DNA of 64,000 bases, from positions 9,672,001-9,736,000 of the forward strand of contig JBHGNT010000008.1 in assembly GCA_043228905.1 (NCBI GenBank), in the 5' to 3' direction. Each line of letters begins with the position of its first letter. Within the stretch, counting starts at the first letter, position 1. Position numbers and translations under genes: made by a program. The notes beneath the pieces were generated by a model. It was not told the origin of the DNA. It was given only the letters and a program-made list of their open reading frames with translations, and made no database searches. Source of the stretch: Azolla caroliniana. Its lineage: Eukaryota > Polypodiophyta. Shown piece by piece: positions 9,862 to 21,058 of the stretch.

Positions 9862-12480
9862 TTACAGTGCGGGTTCTCCGACTATGTCCTGTTCGGTGGT
9901 GAATGGGTTAGGTGGCATAGGGCCCAGAAAGGGAAACCCATTCACCTTTTGCCGTACTACTTCCCCGGCCAGCGTACCTAGCTGGAACGTGCCTTGTTCT
10001 GCTCCAATTATCCAGTATGGGCCGGTCCAACGGAATCGTAACTTCCCTGGCATATGGCCCATGCGAGTTTGGAAAACCAGCACCGCTCGACCCACGGCGA
10101 ACTCCTTTTCCTTTGTGTTCCGATGTCAATCCACAAACGCTTTACGTCGTTGATGTTCCTGCTCCAACACAGCCATACTGTGTACGCGTTTTTCCCCGAG
10201 TTGGAGGAGTTGGTGGACCCGTACCTCCTCCGACTTGGCTTCTGATAGTTGGTTCCGTACTTGAATTCGCAAACTGGGTACCTGAAATTCGACCGGCATC
10301 ACAGCCTCTAGTCCAAACGCTAGTCGAAACGGTGTTGACTATATGCTTGTTTTGTAGCTGGTTCTGTACACCCATAACGCACTCTGTAATTTAGTATCCC
10401 AGTCCGTTCTATTTTCATTGACGATTTTCTTCAAAATGGTCTACAACGTCTTGTTGGTGGATTCTGCTAATCCATTCACCTACGGATAATATGGCGTACT
10501 CTTCTTATGGACTACGGGGTAATGATGTGTTAGTTCCTGAACCACCATATTGAGAAAGTGACTCCCCTGGTCACTGATGAGCTCAATCGAACAACCGAAC
10601 CGGCACAAGATGTGCTCGTAAAGGAATCTGGCTGTGACGGCCGCCGTATTTTCCCGTAGTGCCTTTGCTTCTACCCACTTGGTGCAATAATCCGTGGCTA
10701 CCAATATGTATTTATTGCCCGTACGGGCTGCCGCCGATGTGAAGGGGCCCACAAAATCCAATCCCCACTTTTGGAAGGGGTCTAGCGGTAATATGGGCTG
10801 GTGTGGCATCCTTGCGCCCTCTGCGGGCTGGCCCATCCGTTGACACAAATCATACTTTCTACAATTCTCGGATGCGTCCTTCTGCGTTGTTGGCCACCAT
10901 AAGCCCACCTGCCATACTTTCCGAGCTGTAACGTTGCCCGCGTAATGGCCGCTTGCCGTAAAACTACTTCCTTCTCATCTTGACGTACCCCACGTCGCCA
11001 AATGCCGTCAGTTCCTTTGTGATATAAAACGCCTTTGACGAGGCAAAAGTGACAGCTTCGGACGACGAGTCGTTTCTTGTTGTCCGTGCATAATTGTGGT
11101 GGAGGCAGTCCCGTAGTAAAAAAGTACGTCATTTCCATAAGCCACCGGTCCAGAAAGGTCGATTCCGTTCTTTCTGCTAGTGTTGCTACCCGCAGGATAT
11201 CGGCGTCCGGAAAATCGTCGTCATCTTTCTGTACTGTTTCTCCATTCTCAAGTCTGCTCAGAAAATCCGCCACTGTATGTTGTGTCCTTGGTCGGTGCTG
11301 GATTACGAAATCGAATTCCTGGAGCAGTAACATCCACTGCACCAATTTCCCCGTCAGGGCTTGTTTCTCCACCAAATACATTAGCGTCGAATGATCCACG
11401 TGGACCGTGAATTTCCTTCCTAATAAATAATGCCGGAATTTATTGATGCTATAGATCATCCCTAGCGCCTCCCGCTCCGTTGTGGAATAGTTACACTCTA
11501 TTGTTGATAATTTGCGACTAGCGTAGTATACTAGCCGGTACCAGTTTGGTTTGGTGAGCTGCATTAGTGCACTTCCTATTGCTATGTCTGAGGCGTCGAC
11601 GAACACGTGGAATGGCTTCACCCAAACTGGTGGTTGTACGACGGGAGCCTGTGTGAGCATTATCTTAAGTGCCTCATAGGCCTTATCCTCCGTTGCAGTC
11701 CAGTGGAAAGGAATCCGATGTACGACAACATGTAATAGCGTGGCGAAGTCCGCCAAATACCGTATCATCCGACTATGCCACCATATTTGTCCTAAAAACC
11801 GGCGGAGCGATTTGGCGTTTGTCGGAGTTTTCGCTTCCGTAATCGCGGAGATCTTATTTGGATCAACCGCTATTCCCTCCATTCTAACTATATGGCCTAG
11901 GAGAGTCCCGCTGGTCACGCCGAAAGCACATATCGCAGGATTTAGGCTTAAGCGTGCGGTGTAGCAACGTTCTAGGCATAGTTGTAAGTGCGCAAAATGG
12001 TCTATTGTTCTCCCATATACCGCAAAGTCGTCTAAAAAAACTTGCATGAACGCCGGAATGTATTCCCCAAAGATCTCCGTAATTTTTCGTCTTTAGCCCG
12101 AACATCATGAAGACTGCCACATATACTCCCTAGTCCATGACAAATGTCGTCTTTTCTTAGTCCTCGGGATGCATGTGTACCTGGTTATAGCCACTGAAGC
12201 CATCTAAAAAACTGTACATCTCATGACCTGCGACGGCGTCCAATACGCTATCGGTGAAGGGTAAGGGAAATGCGTCCGTAATGGTTACGGCGTTTAATTT
12301 TTGGTAATCTACGCATACCCGTATTTTGTCGTTTTTCTTTGGAATGACCACTATCGGGCTTAACCACGTCGCTTGTTTAACTGGTCGTATGAACCCCACC
12401 TTCAGGAGCTTGTCAATTTCTTCTTTCACGCGAGTCGCGTAGTTCAGGTTCATGCTGTAGTGGCGCTGCTGGACGGGTTT
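9862..12480 (-). pseudogene. G2 RT-RNase H-integrase
   Basis: RT begins at about 12480 (NYATRVKEEIDKLLKVGF, WLSPIVVIPKKNDKI, VCVDYQKLNA, FLDGFSGYN). A frameshift and gap fall near 12050-12120. The catalytic box FLDDFAVYG is at about 12015-12040. RNase H follows with HVFVDASDIAIGSAL, TEREALGMIYSI, HVDHSTLMYL and ADFLSRL (11.2-11.6 kb). The integrase zinc-binding region (CRKYDLCQR near 10.85 kb) leads to the core: WGLDFVGPF (first Asp), ELISDQGSHF (second Asp) and, after a stop, VNGLAES (Glu). The C-terminal part (9862-10150) has WTGPYWI, a GPY/F-type motif, and ends without a chromodomain. It would copy and integrate the element if intact; several stops and frameshifts abolish that. Confidence 0.9.
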
Positions 12481-12597
12481 CGCGTCGGTTGCTAAATTGA
12501 TCTTATGCTAATAGAACTTGGGATCTAACCCCTTCATGTACTCGTGAGCCCAAGCGAACACATCCTTATATTCCGTGAGTAGTGCGATCATCGTGTT

Positions 12598-13425
12598 TCA
12601 CTCGTCCAGCCTTAATTCCTTTGCGATGGAGAGGAAACGGGGCTCTGATTCCGTACCCACATTTACTTCTTCCAAGGCGGAAGTGGTGACTCGTCGTGAG
12701 ATCTCCATTTCCCTTTCGAATGCCGCCCGTGCTCTGCTGAGTTCCAATATGGACTCTGGGTTTGGTTCGTAGGCCTCGTCGTGGAGCATAGTGGTCGTGG
12801 CATATCCAGCTGCGGTTGCGATGACGTCGATTTCGAACAGCGGAATGATCCGTGGGTGCTCATCTGGGTATGCCTCTAATTCTGCATCGTTCACCCCAAC
12901 CAACATATTTATATCTTTTGCGTATAATGGTGTTATACCCTTGGGTTGTGGTGTGCTTCCTTCCGTAGGTACGCGAACCTTGGTGCGTCCGTGTCGGAAA
13001 CTGATACACTTGTGTTGCCAGCTCTACTTGATATTTGCTGCCCGAAGCCATGGTCTGCCGAGAAGCACTGGGTACGCCCCTGGGGCATCCAAAGCGAGGA
13101 AGACCGTCGAGATGTCTAAGCGGTGTCCGCCCACGATAATGCCTATTTTGCGAATTAACCCCAATGGTCGTACTGAGCGGGTATCTGCCATTCGGAGCTA
13201 GAATGGGCAAGCCTCCCATTCTGAAATGCCTAACTGCTCGCAATTTTTGGTGCTAATTACATTGACGCCTGAGCCGCCGTCGATTACGCATCCAGGAATT
13301 TCCTGTCTGTGTAATATTAATGTAATAGCCGGGTTGTGCTGATCCACTATCGACGGTCCATCGCTAACATCTGTAAGGTTTGTAGCAATACTCACCCCGG
13401 GTATGCCTGTTACCCGTTCTTCCAT
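12598..13425 (-). pseudogene. G2 aspartic protease and linker to RT
   Basis: The stretch CVIDGGSGVNVIS at about 13265-13300 is a retropepsin active site of the DGGS type used by many plant Ty3 elements in place of DTG/DSG. Downstream, PVLLGRPWLRAA (about 13050) matches the conserved ILGRPWL strand of retroviral-type proteases. A linker (12598-12906) with many Glu residues and LEEVNVGTESEPRFL joins it to RT; the related LETLNLGSDENPR in G1 is fused directly to the zinc knuckle. Stops at 13198 and about 13030 break the frame. Confidence 0.8.
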
Positions 13426-13719
13426 GGTCTGGCGGAAGCGTGGGACTAGCTACAGTAGTTTCTCCATGGTTAACGTTATCTCACAGCCTGCTAACGCCTG
13501 CCAAATGGGGTCTAGGACCGGTCTTTCGTCCTCTGCTCACTCCATTGTGTTCGTGGACTCCTTCCGCATTTGTTCCGTATTTGTCGCGTTTGCTTTTTCC
13601 ACCCACGCTTGGGCTTGTCGGCATACCTCGTCTTTCGCAGCCCAATCAACCGTTTTTGATTGCTGGGGTGTCGTGACTTGCTGCACTTCTGCCGTAATCG
13701 TATTGACAGCGGGCCCCTT

Positions 13720-13884
13720 TCACTTGCGTGTTGGGCATTGCGTGGCATAATGTCTGGGTTGCTGACAAATAAAATAATGGATGCTTGATTCACCCTTCTC
13801 GGCTCCTAGTGGTGTGTGCCGCTCCCCCGGTGCTACTTGTTCCTCGTTGTAACCGGGCATGCCAAATTGTGTTACTCGTTCCTT
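13720..13884 (-). pseudogene. G2 gag nucleocapsid remnant
   Basis: A zinc knuckle reads YFICQQPRHYATQC. The first Cys of the C-x2-C-x4-H-x4-C pattern is Tyr, and the usual Gly before His is Arg. The remaining upstream coding sequence is VTQFGMPGYNEEQVAPGE. The rest of gag has been lost. Confidence 0.75.
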
Positions 13885-13932
13885 TGGAAAACACCTTCGA
13901 TGAGCCCACAGGCTATCGGTGTCAAGGGATCG

Positions 13933-14364
13933 TGTTACGTGGAAGCTTCTTCTACATGGGAAAAAGAGAGGAGAACAAGGATCGTACATGGGCTACAACC
14001 CGTTAAGTATGAACGTAGCCCGATTTACGAGTACAGGGAGAATACACAAATAGAAGTTTTGGAAAGGCGAAACTTATATTCCATAATAAAGCTTACAGTG
14101 ATTATAGTACTTGGCCTTAGCCGGAAAAAGTACGTACAGAGCTAACTCCTATGATATTACTCTCACTCAGAATGATCTAGATATCCCCCTGTCGAGGTAT
14201 GCAGACCTCGGTTTATATACTTTTTCTTCATATAGAGCCGAGCCGTCGGCTGATTGTGAGGCTCGAAACTCGGCGTTTTCCTAAACTCTACCTTCCTCAC
14301 CTACTAACCTTACCTACTGGTGTACTACATTTAATGAATTTATCTTTTTGTCCCATGGACAACA
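13933..14364 (-). mobile_element. LTR-like block, minus strand
   Basis: On the minus strand it starts TGTTGTCCATGGGAC and ends CACGTAACA. A TATA box (GTATATAAAC) lies at 14211-14220, followed by a perfect-looking hairpin (CCTCGACAG / GTCTGCATACCTCG arms near 14195-14215). The TG..CA ends, TATA and 432-bp length fit an LTR. Its position directly upstream of the G2 zinc knuckle suggests a 5' LTR, but it does not match the candidate G2 3' LTR beyond the first eight bases, and I see no PBS. Confidence 0.4.
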
Positions 14365-14644
14365 ATGGTCCACATTCTAGCTAGTCCTTATTTGAGATCA
14401 CATTCTGATAATCCCTAAAATTGCCAACATATGCAAATTACATGTAGCTTTTTGCATAGCTAATTAGTTATGTCAATGACACAACTAATTGTTCCCGTTC
14501 CCATGCTTTCACCCCTTCTAGTTCTCCCCTATGTTTGGCTTGCTCTAGCTCGCTCGTTCTACTCCCCCTACAATCGACTGCTCTTCCCTTGGCCAATTTT
14601 CTTCCAATCGTTCTCTCATCTAATTCAACTTCTGTAGCTTATTC
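14365..14644. other. Unassigned spacer
   Basis: AT- and CT-rich sequence between two LTR-like blocks. I see no gene or repeat in it. Confidence 0.5.
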
Positions 14645-14881
14645 GGTTACCGTACGAGATGTATGGGTGATTGATAAGTGAGGGTGAAAGATGTAATGTA
14701 TGTGTAATGTTATATGATTATGAGTATGAATGTAAGTGTGAGTGTGGTGGATACAAAGAGGCGTGAGTGAGTGACTAGGTATGAACGCCCAAGGGGACTT
14801 GCACCCTTGTGTATCTACCCTTTTGTAACTATTTAACACCCCTTATGGGGAATGAATGAAGAGAAGGATCATTTCTCTCTG

Positions 14882-14924
<43 letters not shown>

Positions 14925-15169
14925 TCTTTCTCTCGCAGTACTTGTTAGCTATCGGTCTCTTGGCCGTATTTATTCTTCGATGGAATTTACCACCCACTTA
15001 GGGTTGCATTCCCAAACAGCCCGACTCGTCGACAACACCTCATCAGGTTACTTGCACCTCCGTGGGTTTGCCACCCACCAGCTCGCGTACATGTTAGAAA
15101 ACTTTTTGGCGACCACTACGGCGACCCTGCTTTGGAGACGAAGTCGAATACTAATACATGGCAAAGACT

Positions 15170-16390
15170 AATACGAATTGTGTGAGAATGGTGGCGATGA
15201 TGTGCGAGAAATCAAATTGACAATGTGCGGGAAATGGTGATGGTGATTAGAAGCCATCGAGGTCGAGGAATGCAACAGGGTGATGTTGTGCGAGAGGACG
15301 TCGCAAAAGGATACGCAACAGACATATGTGGAAGCGTGCGGTTAGTGACAATGTGTGTGTCCAGGAAAGCGTGGTACGAGAGACAACCAATAAGACAAAG
15401 ACGAATAGGTCGGATGGACAAACATAAATGGGGACACCGACAACCGGAGGATGGCCAAAACTGTGACAAAAATGGAAGGCCGACATAGGCAACAGAAACT
15501 AACGACGACCGGAGCGGAAGGACAATAGGGCCGGAAATGGCTAGAATGACGGACAACGACGGATCGTCGGCCAAAGCAGCAACAACCGGACAAACGACCA
15601 AAAACAGCCGGTGAAAACGGCCAGATGGACTAAAACGAACCGGAACGGACAAACGGATGGACCGAAAGACGAATGACAATGCTGGACAGAGATGACGAAA
15701 GAGGTGGCTGGAGATGGAGACGGAAACAGTGGCAGTTGTCAGACAGGGCCGACAGGACGACGAAGATGCCTGACGACAAACAACCAAACAACGGACGGAC
15801 AAATAGGCGGACAACGGAAAACAACAACTAGGAGATGGCCGAAGTGACAAAGAGGCAACCGAAAGGGTTGGATAGAGAGAGGCAGCGGTGTCGACAAAGA
15901 TGTTGGACAACGGCCAATATGTACAGCGATGGCCGAATGATGGCCAAAAGAGAGAAAGGCCGGATAGGGCTAATAGATGGCGACGACGCCGGACACTGGC
16001 CACACAGAAACGGTTGTAGAGCCAGAGACAGATGGCGACAACCGCCGACCAATGGATACTATGGAGCTTCAGAAGGAGAGGAAGCAATAACATGCATAGA
16101 ACAAGGAGAAATAGAGCAGAGAAAGAAAAAAAGAATGAAGGAGAAGAAAGGACGGAGTAGCACAAACAGAGACGAAGAGAAAGAAAGATAGGAGAAATGG
16201 AAGAAGAATTCATGGAAGACATGGAGAGACGGAGAAGGGAGCAGGAGAGACAGAGAAAGAAGAAGAAAGAGGAAAAAGAAAGAATACAGAAGACGAAAAG
16301 GTAGAAGACCGGAAGAAGAAGAACACATCAAGCAGGAAGAAATGCTTCTTGTTGCCAGCAGAATCCAAGGAGAAATAAACAATTACAATA
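15170..16390. other. T-depleted, purine-rich non-coding block
   Basis: About 1.2 kb in which the plus strand is nearly all A, G and C (runs of acgga, ccgg, gaaag), with T very scarce. The left half is rich in degenerate gga-cgg-aca units and the right half in gaagaa. The long open frame on the minus strand (15212-16222, Ser/Leu/Phe/Cys-rich) follows from this skew and is not a convincing protein. Confidence 0.8.
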
Positions 16391-16600
16391 ATCATAATAA
16401 TTAAACAAAAGAGAGGGAAAAACAAAACACAAGGGCATAAGTAGTAAATTTCATAAACATAAGGGTACATAATTAAAATTTTAAAAATCAAAGGGCACCT
16501 ACAAAATTTCGAAAACTCATCAAACTAAAAGAAATGGACACGATCGACACACAACTCACAAAATCAACAAAAGGAAGATACACATACAAACAACATTTTT

Positions 16601-16785
16601 GGACCCATGATACCAATGTTCGTGTCGATGAAGATTCGCTGACCGACGGAGATGTTTGAGTCAAGCACTCTGATCGAGGGAGTCAATCGTTGAGAGGACC
16701 GATGGAAATTCCGGTTGAAGAAAAATTATGATTAAGGCATGTGGGATCTACATGCAAGGCACTCTTCCACTGGCGTGCCATATTG
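16601..16785 (-). mobile_element. Ty1/copia PBS and 5' LTR end, minus strand
   Basis: On the minus strand TTGGTATCATGGGTCC (16601-16616) matches the initiator-Met-tRNA type PBS of copia elements. It follows directly on an LTR end, CGAACA (16617). LTR sequence extends right to about 16785, where the LARD-like repeat begins. No copia coding sequence follows on the minus strand. Confidence 0.5.
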
Positions 16786-17244
16786 TGTTACCGTACGAGA
16801 TGTACAAGTGATTGATAAGTTAGGGTGAAAGATGTGTGTAATGTTATATGATTATGAGTGTGAATGTAAGTGTGAGTGTGGTGGATACAAAGTGTTGTGA
16901 GTGAGTGACTAGGTGTGAATGCCCAAGGGGACTTGCACCCTTGTGTATCTACCCTTTTGTAACTATATAACCCCCCTTATGGGGAATGAATGAAGAGAAG
17001 GATAATTTCTCTCTCTCTCTCTCTCCCTTATGTTGAACCCGCTTGGGAGGGGGGTGGAGCCATTCTAGGCACCAACCCCCACCCCACAATGCTTCTCAAT
17101 GCTCATCCCATCATCATCAATTCCACAATGCTTATCTCCATCATCACAACCATCATTATCATCATGCTATCATAATCGTCATCCCTAAACCTAAAACATA
17201 CAACATATTCGACTGCCCTCTCGTCAAGTATCTCCTCGACTTTC

Positions 17245-19705
17245 CCCCTCAAGTTCGGCAATTTGAGGTGTTGTAGACCAAGCATACCAGAGCATTGCCA
17301 CTACTTGTCAAGTTCATGAGGTTTGATGAAAACGTTGCCCACGTGCCGATCAGTCAGAACATATTATAGTTCCACTTCACCACTGAGAACTCGCTCGCGC
17401 ACGAAGTGACAATGCACTTCAATGTGTTTCATCTGAGCGTGGAAGATGGGGTTCCTCACTAGTTGGATACTGTTGAGGTTGTTACAGTAGATCCTCGTTG
17501 GATCAGACACCTCCACATGTAGTTCCTTCAATAGCCTTTTTAGCCAGATGGATTTGTACGTTGCGACAACCACTACTCTGTATTGGGCCTCAGTGATCGA
17601 TAGTGCCATTGTCGCCTGCTTTTTGCTGCATTAGACGATTTCCACACTCCCTAATGAGAATGTATATCTCGATGTCAATCAACATTCACTTGCACTTCTG
17701 GCCCAATCCGCATCTATGCAATAGACTAGATGTCCGCTTACACCTGTCCAAGAGAGCATCCCATGTTCCTTCATGTCGTTGACATAACACAATATTCTTT
17801 GTGTGAATTGAAGGTGAGCAGATGTCAACTACGACATAAGTTGACTGATCAAGCTGACCGGATAGCTGAGGTCCGGCCAGGTGATGGTCAAGTAGATCAG
17901 GCTTCCAATAATCTGTCGAAACTGATCATGTCACAAGTCAACCTTGATCCATGGTGAAGCATGACATTCTTGTTAAGAGGAGTCGAGATGGATTTACAAT
18001 CCTTCATGCCGAACTTGAAGAGCATATTCAACACGCAATGCCTTTGGTTGATCAATATGTTGTCTGGGGTTTAGATTACTTTGATGCGGAGGAAATAATG
18101 AAGGTCCCCTAGATCCTTCATCTGGAATGATGCCGCCAACTGAGACTTTATGTGGCCGATTTCCTCCAGATCGGTGCCGGTGATGACTAGGTCATCCACA
18201 TAGAGCAATATGCACACTAGTCCGTGTTGACCTTGCCGGATCAACACGGAAGAATCTGACTTGGACTTGTACCTAATGATAGTACCGCCAACGTTGTATT
18301 TCACTTTGAATACCCATTTGCAACCGATCGGCTTCACTCACTTTGGGGGGGTCAACAAGGTCCCATGTCTCGTTTTTGGCCAATGTGTGCAATACTTCCT
18401 CCATGGCCGTTTTCCAATTGGCATCTTGTGTCACCTCTACATAGCTCTCTAGCTCACGTATCTCCGCCACTCTAGTCATGTACGCATATTTATGCATCAT
18501 GTACTCATTGTACCTGTACCGGATTACGAGATTCTTCTAGTGAGTTGATTGACACAACCTCTTATTCCCCATCTTCAAGGACCTCTCGGATGATTCTGAC
18601 CTCAACTACAGAGCTTGTAGATAAGTTATGGCCCTATTGGATTCACTCCAATCCGACGTGTCCGCTTGGGTGCCTTATTCTGACATCTTCTTCTTCCCTT
18701 TTTCCTTACCGGTGAACCATCTCTTCGGCTTCACCCTCAGGGATTACACGACTAAGTCCCATCACTCGTCAAAATGTCAAATGGATGGCTATTCTGACTC
18801 AGCCCCTTAGTCGGCATGCTTAGCCGAAATGAGGTCGTACTCTCATCCGGAGCACCGGCCTCTTCTTCCATGATCATCTCCACCTCACTAGCCTCATCTC
18901 TAGAATTAGGCATGGAGTCCACAGGGCCGAATTGGTCGGAGGTTGGTACCATGATGTCATTTCGTCGAACACGACATCAAGCCTAATTCGAACCTGTTTT
19001 GTTCGGGTGCTATAATATTTATAATCCTTCTGCTTGTTCGAGTAGCCAACTAAGATACATTTCTCGGCTTTGGCATCCAGCTTCCTCCACTTGTCATTCG
19101 ATACATGCACATATATTATGCTACTGAACACACTCAAGTGTCCCAAATTTCCCTTGCACCCAAAATAAACCACAAGTGGCAACACTTTGCCTCTGGCCGC
19201 AGATGTCCGATTCTACAAGTACACTATCGTCCTGATGGCTTCGGCCCAGTAAAACTTGGGCATGCTCTTCTCTTTTAGCATTGCCCTGATGGATTCTTTT
19301 TTTCGTCCGATTCTTTCACTCCACGTCGTTCTGCTTTTGGTTGTATTTGTAGGGGAATTCGTGTTGAATTCCTTCCTTCTACAGATAACTAGAGAACTGG
19401 TTGGGAATTACTCTTTCTTGCCATCGGACATTAGGCACTTGCCATTCGGGGTGGCTTTTCACCTTTAGGAAGTAGGATAAGACTTCACTCTTCTTCTCAA
19501 TCAAGCACGCCCAAGTGTGCCGAGTGGAGTCATCAATGAAGGTGACAAAATATCGACTCCCTCCGATGCTCACATCCTGTGCCGGTCCCCACACATCTGA
19601 ATGGATTAAATCGAGCTTGTTTTGGCTCCAATTTTGTTCATTAGGGAAATGAAGTGAGTGTTGCTTCCTGAATTGGTAGGCCTCGTAGACGTGGCTATTG
19701 GCCGG
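17245..19705 (-). pseudogene. Ty1/copia integrase-RT-RNase H remnant
   Basis: Minus-strand order: end of the integrase zinc-binding region (YEAYQFRKQHSLHFPNE), integrase start (LDLIHSDVWGPAQDVSIGG, RYFVTFIDDSTRHTWA), the capping segment KCILVGYSNKQKDYKYY (about 19050), pre-RT ETWDLVDPP (about 18350), RT box LLYVDDLVITG (about 18190), FQMKDLGDLHYFL, and RNase H end MKHIEVHCHFVRERVLSGEV (about 17400). A polypurine stretch, TTGAGGGGGAAAG, at about 17245 marks the expected 3' LTR start. Numerous stops and gaps are present, and gag and protease are missing. It is related to the copia pieces at 21-27 kb. Confidence 0.85.
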
Positions 19706-19729
19706 TTCAGAGGACCAAGTGTGAAAGGG

Positions 19730-19980
19730 ATGAAAGGCGGTTATGGGGTGAGCTGAAAGCGGGTGGGGCCGAGCAAAGCAATAAAGAGAGCGGGAAGTAA
19801 AAATAGCGAATATTTAATATGAGTAACAATTCACGCGACGATTCGTAATCGTTCATAATCCCTATAAAGAGGGACACGAGAAGTCTGTAAGAAGCTAGTA
19901 CTGTATCATGTGCGTCTTCGCTAATAGAATTTTGTTTGCCTTATACATTGCGTTCTGTGTCGAAATCTTTTGTGAAGAAT
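19730..19980 (+). other. LTR-like fragment, weak
   Basis: It starts tgtgaaaggg and has a TATA-like cctataaagaggg near 19860. Position and layout suggest an LTR edge truncating the copia remnant to the left, but there is no second copy in the window. Confidence 0.3.
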
Positions 19981-20460
19981 AGTGCGCAATATCGCTCGGC
20001 CACAACGAAGTCTTGAATCAGTGAAATGGGAATGAATGAGAGAGTACACAGAAATAGCACAGGATGTTTATGTGGGAAAACCCTAATAGGGAAAAAACCA
20101 CGGGAGCCCACGGACTCCAACTATCACTATATGAGAGGAAAATACAAAGTGGAGGCACAGAGGCAACGACCTCGTGCTCGCGATCTTCGCCAGACGGTGG
20201 TTACAAAAGAGAGTGCTCGTAGCTACTCTCTCGCTCTCATTGTACAGTAGTTAGGCACATACATCAATATGACAATAACAACAACCTTATAAAGTGATTG
20301 ACCTAAGACAATAACAACAACCCTAGCCTCAATAGGCTTACTCAAAACATATTTATAGATATGTCTTCTCTTCCAGTTCTCACCGGCTCTCTTCCAGTTC
20401 TCACTGGGTCCTCTTTATTAATCACTCGATCCCATTCGGAGAGACCGATTTCCCAAGATC
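19981..20460 (-). mobile_element. Copia LTR, family C, minus copy
   Basis: Reverse complement of the LTR at 24695-25236. Shared landmarks are GGTCTCTCCGAATGGGATC at the start, ATAAATATG, GAGTAAGCCTATTGAGGCTA, CTATTAGGGTTTTCC, and GTTGTGGCCGAGC at the end. It carries a private 24-bp duplication (cttccagttctca twice near 20380). No adjoining body is visible. Confidence 0.8.
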
Positions 20461-21058
20461 TTTCTATGTACGTAATCAGTCGGTTGTAGACCGCTCGAAT
20501 TCATCTCCACAGTCATACAATCATGCTCTATGTGATTCATACGTGTATTATTAGTATCGTTTTCTTCATCGAGACGATCCCACTGCAACTTCCCGACCAC
20601 AAGACCTATAGTCGAAACTAAAGGAAGAGTATCCAACACCATGTTATCCTTAGTGGTAACACTTTTCGCACGCCTAGTTGATCTATGAGTACACAAAAGA
20701 ACATCGGGGAGTGAATGTCGTCTAGCCGACGAGGAAACAAAGCGACGACGCGACGAGGCAAACCTCATACTCGAGCGGAATCCCAATGCGTGATAGAGGT
20801 CTCATTGGAACAGTCTCTACTAGACGTTGTGAAGATTTCCGGCTATAGTGTGAAATCGGGGTGGAATAGGGCAAGTCGGTGGTGTGCAACATGTGCACAT
20901 GTATAGTGGGAAAACGGTGTATAGAATAAGGGGGAGTATTGATCCCACATTGTAACGTTCCTCCCTCCTTGGGTTATAACGGGAAGGGAGGGGTCTCTTG
21001 TATGGGGTTGCCCATTTTTGAGTCCTAAGGGCATACCATTTTTTAGAGGGTCATTTTA
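20461..21058. other. Unassigned sequence with a possible PPT/LTR start
   Basis: No recognisable coding sequence. At about 20925-20945 aagggggagtattgatccc looks like a polypurine tract followed by a plus-strand LTR start. Confidence 0.35.

Larger units (their letters stand above)
6206..13890 (-). mobile_element. Ty3/gypsy element G2, Athila/Tat-like, with 3' accessory ORF
   Basis: Order on the minus strand: zinc knuckle (13.8 kb), protease (13.3), RT (12.4), RNase H (11.5), integrase (10.9-9.9), accessory ORF (9.7-6.6), probable LTR. A single RNase H follows RT. Integrase contains WGLDFVGPF and NKYILVATDYCTKWVEA, very like Athila/Tat elements, and no chromodomain is present. Most of gag is missing: only about 50 bases separate the zinc knuckle from another LTR-like block at 13933. 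Many stops and frameshifts make it inactive. It is the best template for reconstructing domain order in the deleted G1. Confidence 0.85.
14645..17030 (+). mobile_element. Non-coding LTR-pair element (LARD-like), degenerate
   Basis: Two direct copies of a roughly 250-bp sequence (14645-14910 and 16786-17030) share gttaccgtacgagatgt, a promoter-like region (ctatttaac / ctatataac), a block with cttatggggaatgaatgaa, and a CT microsatellite. The first copy continues to about 15100, where ttttTGGCGACCACTACG resembles a Ty3 PBS. The second stops at the CT tract. The interior contains no transposon coding sequence. This fits a large non-autonomous LTR element with a truncated 3' LTR. The minus-strand PBS and LTR fragment at 16.6 kb complicate the picture and may be a separate insertion. 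Confidence 0.55.

Noticed and set aside
15212-16222. 336-codon ORF on the minus strand, rich in Ser, Leu, Phe and Cys
   Set aside because: It is open because the plus strand has almost no T, so the minus strand has few stop codons. No domain is visible and the composition is that of a translated simple sequence.
16601-17245. Single copia element linking the minus-strand PBS at 16.6 kb with the RNase H remnant at 17.4 kb
   Set aside because: The PBS belongs upstream of gag, but the coding remnant to the right on the minus strand ends, rather than begins, there. They are separate pieces.
20418-20786. 122-codon minus-strand ORF
   Set aside because: It begins in unassigned sequence and ends inside the family C LTR; no recognisable domain.
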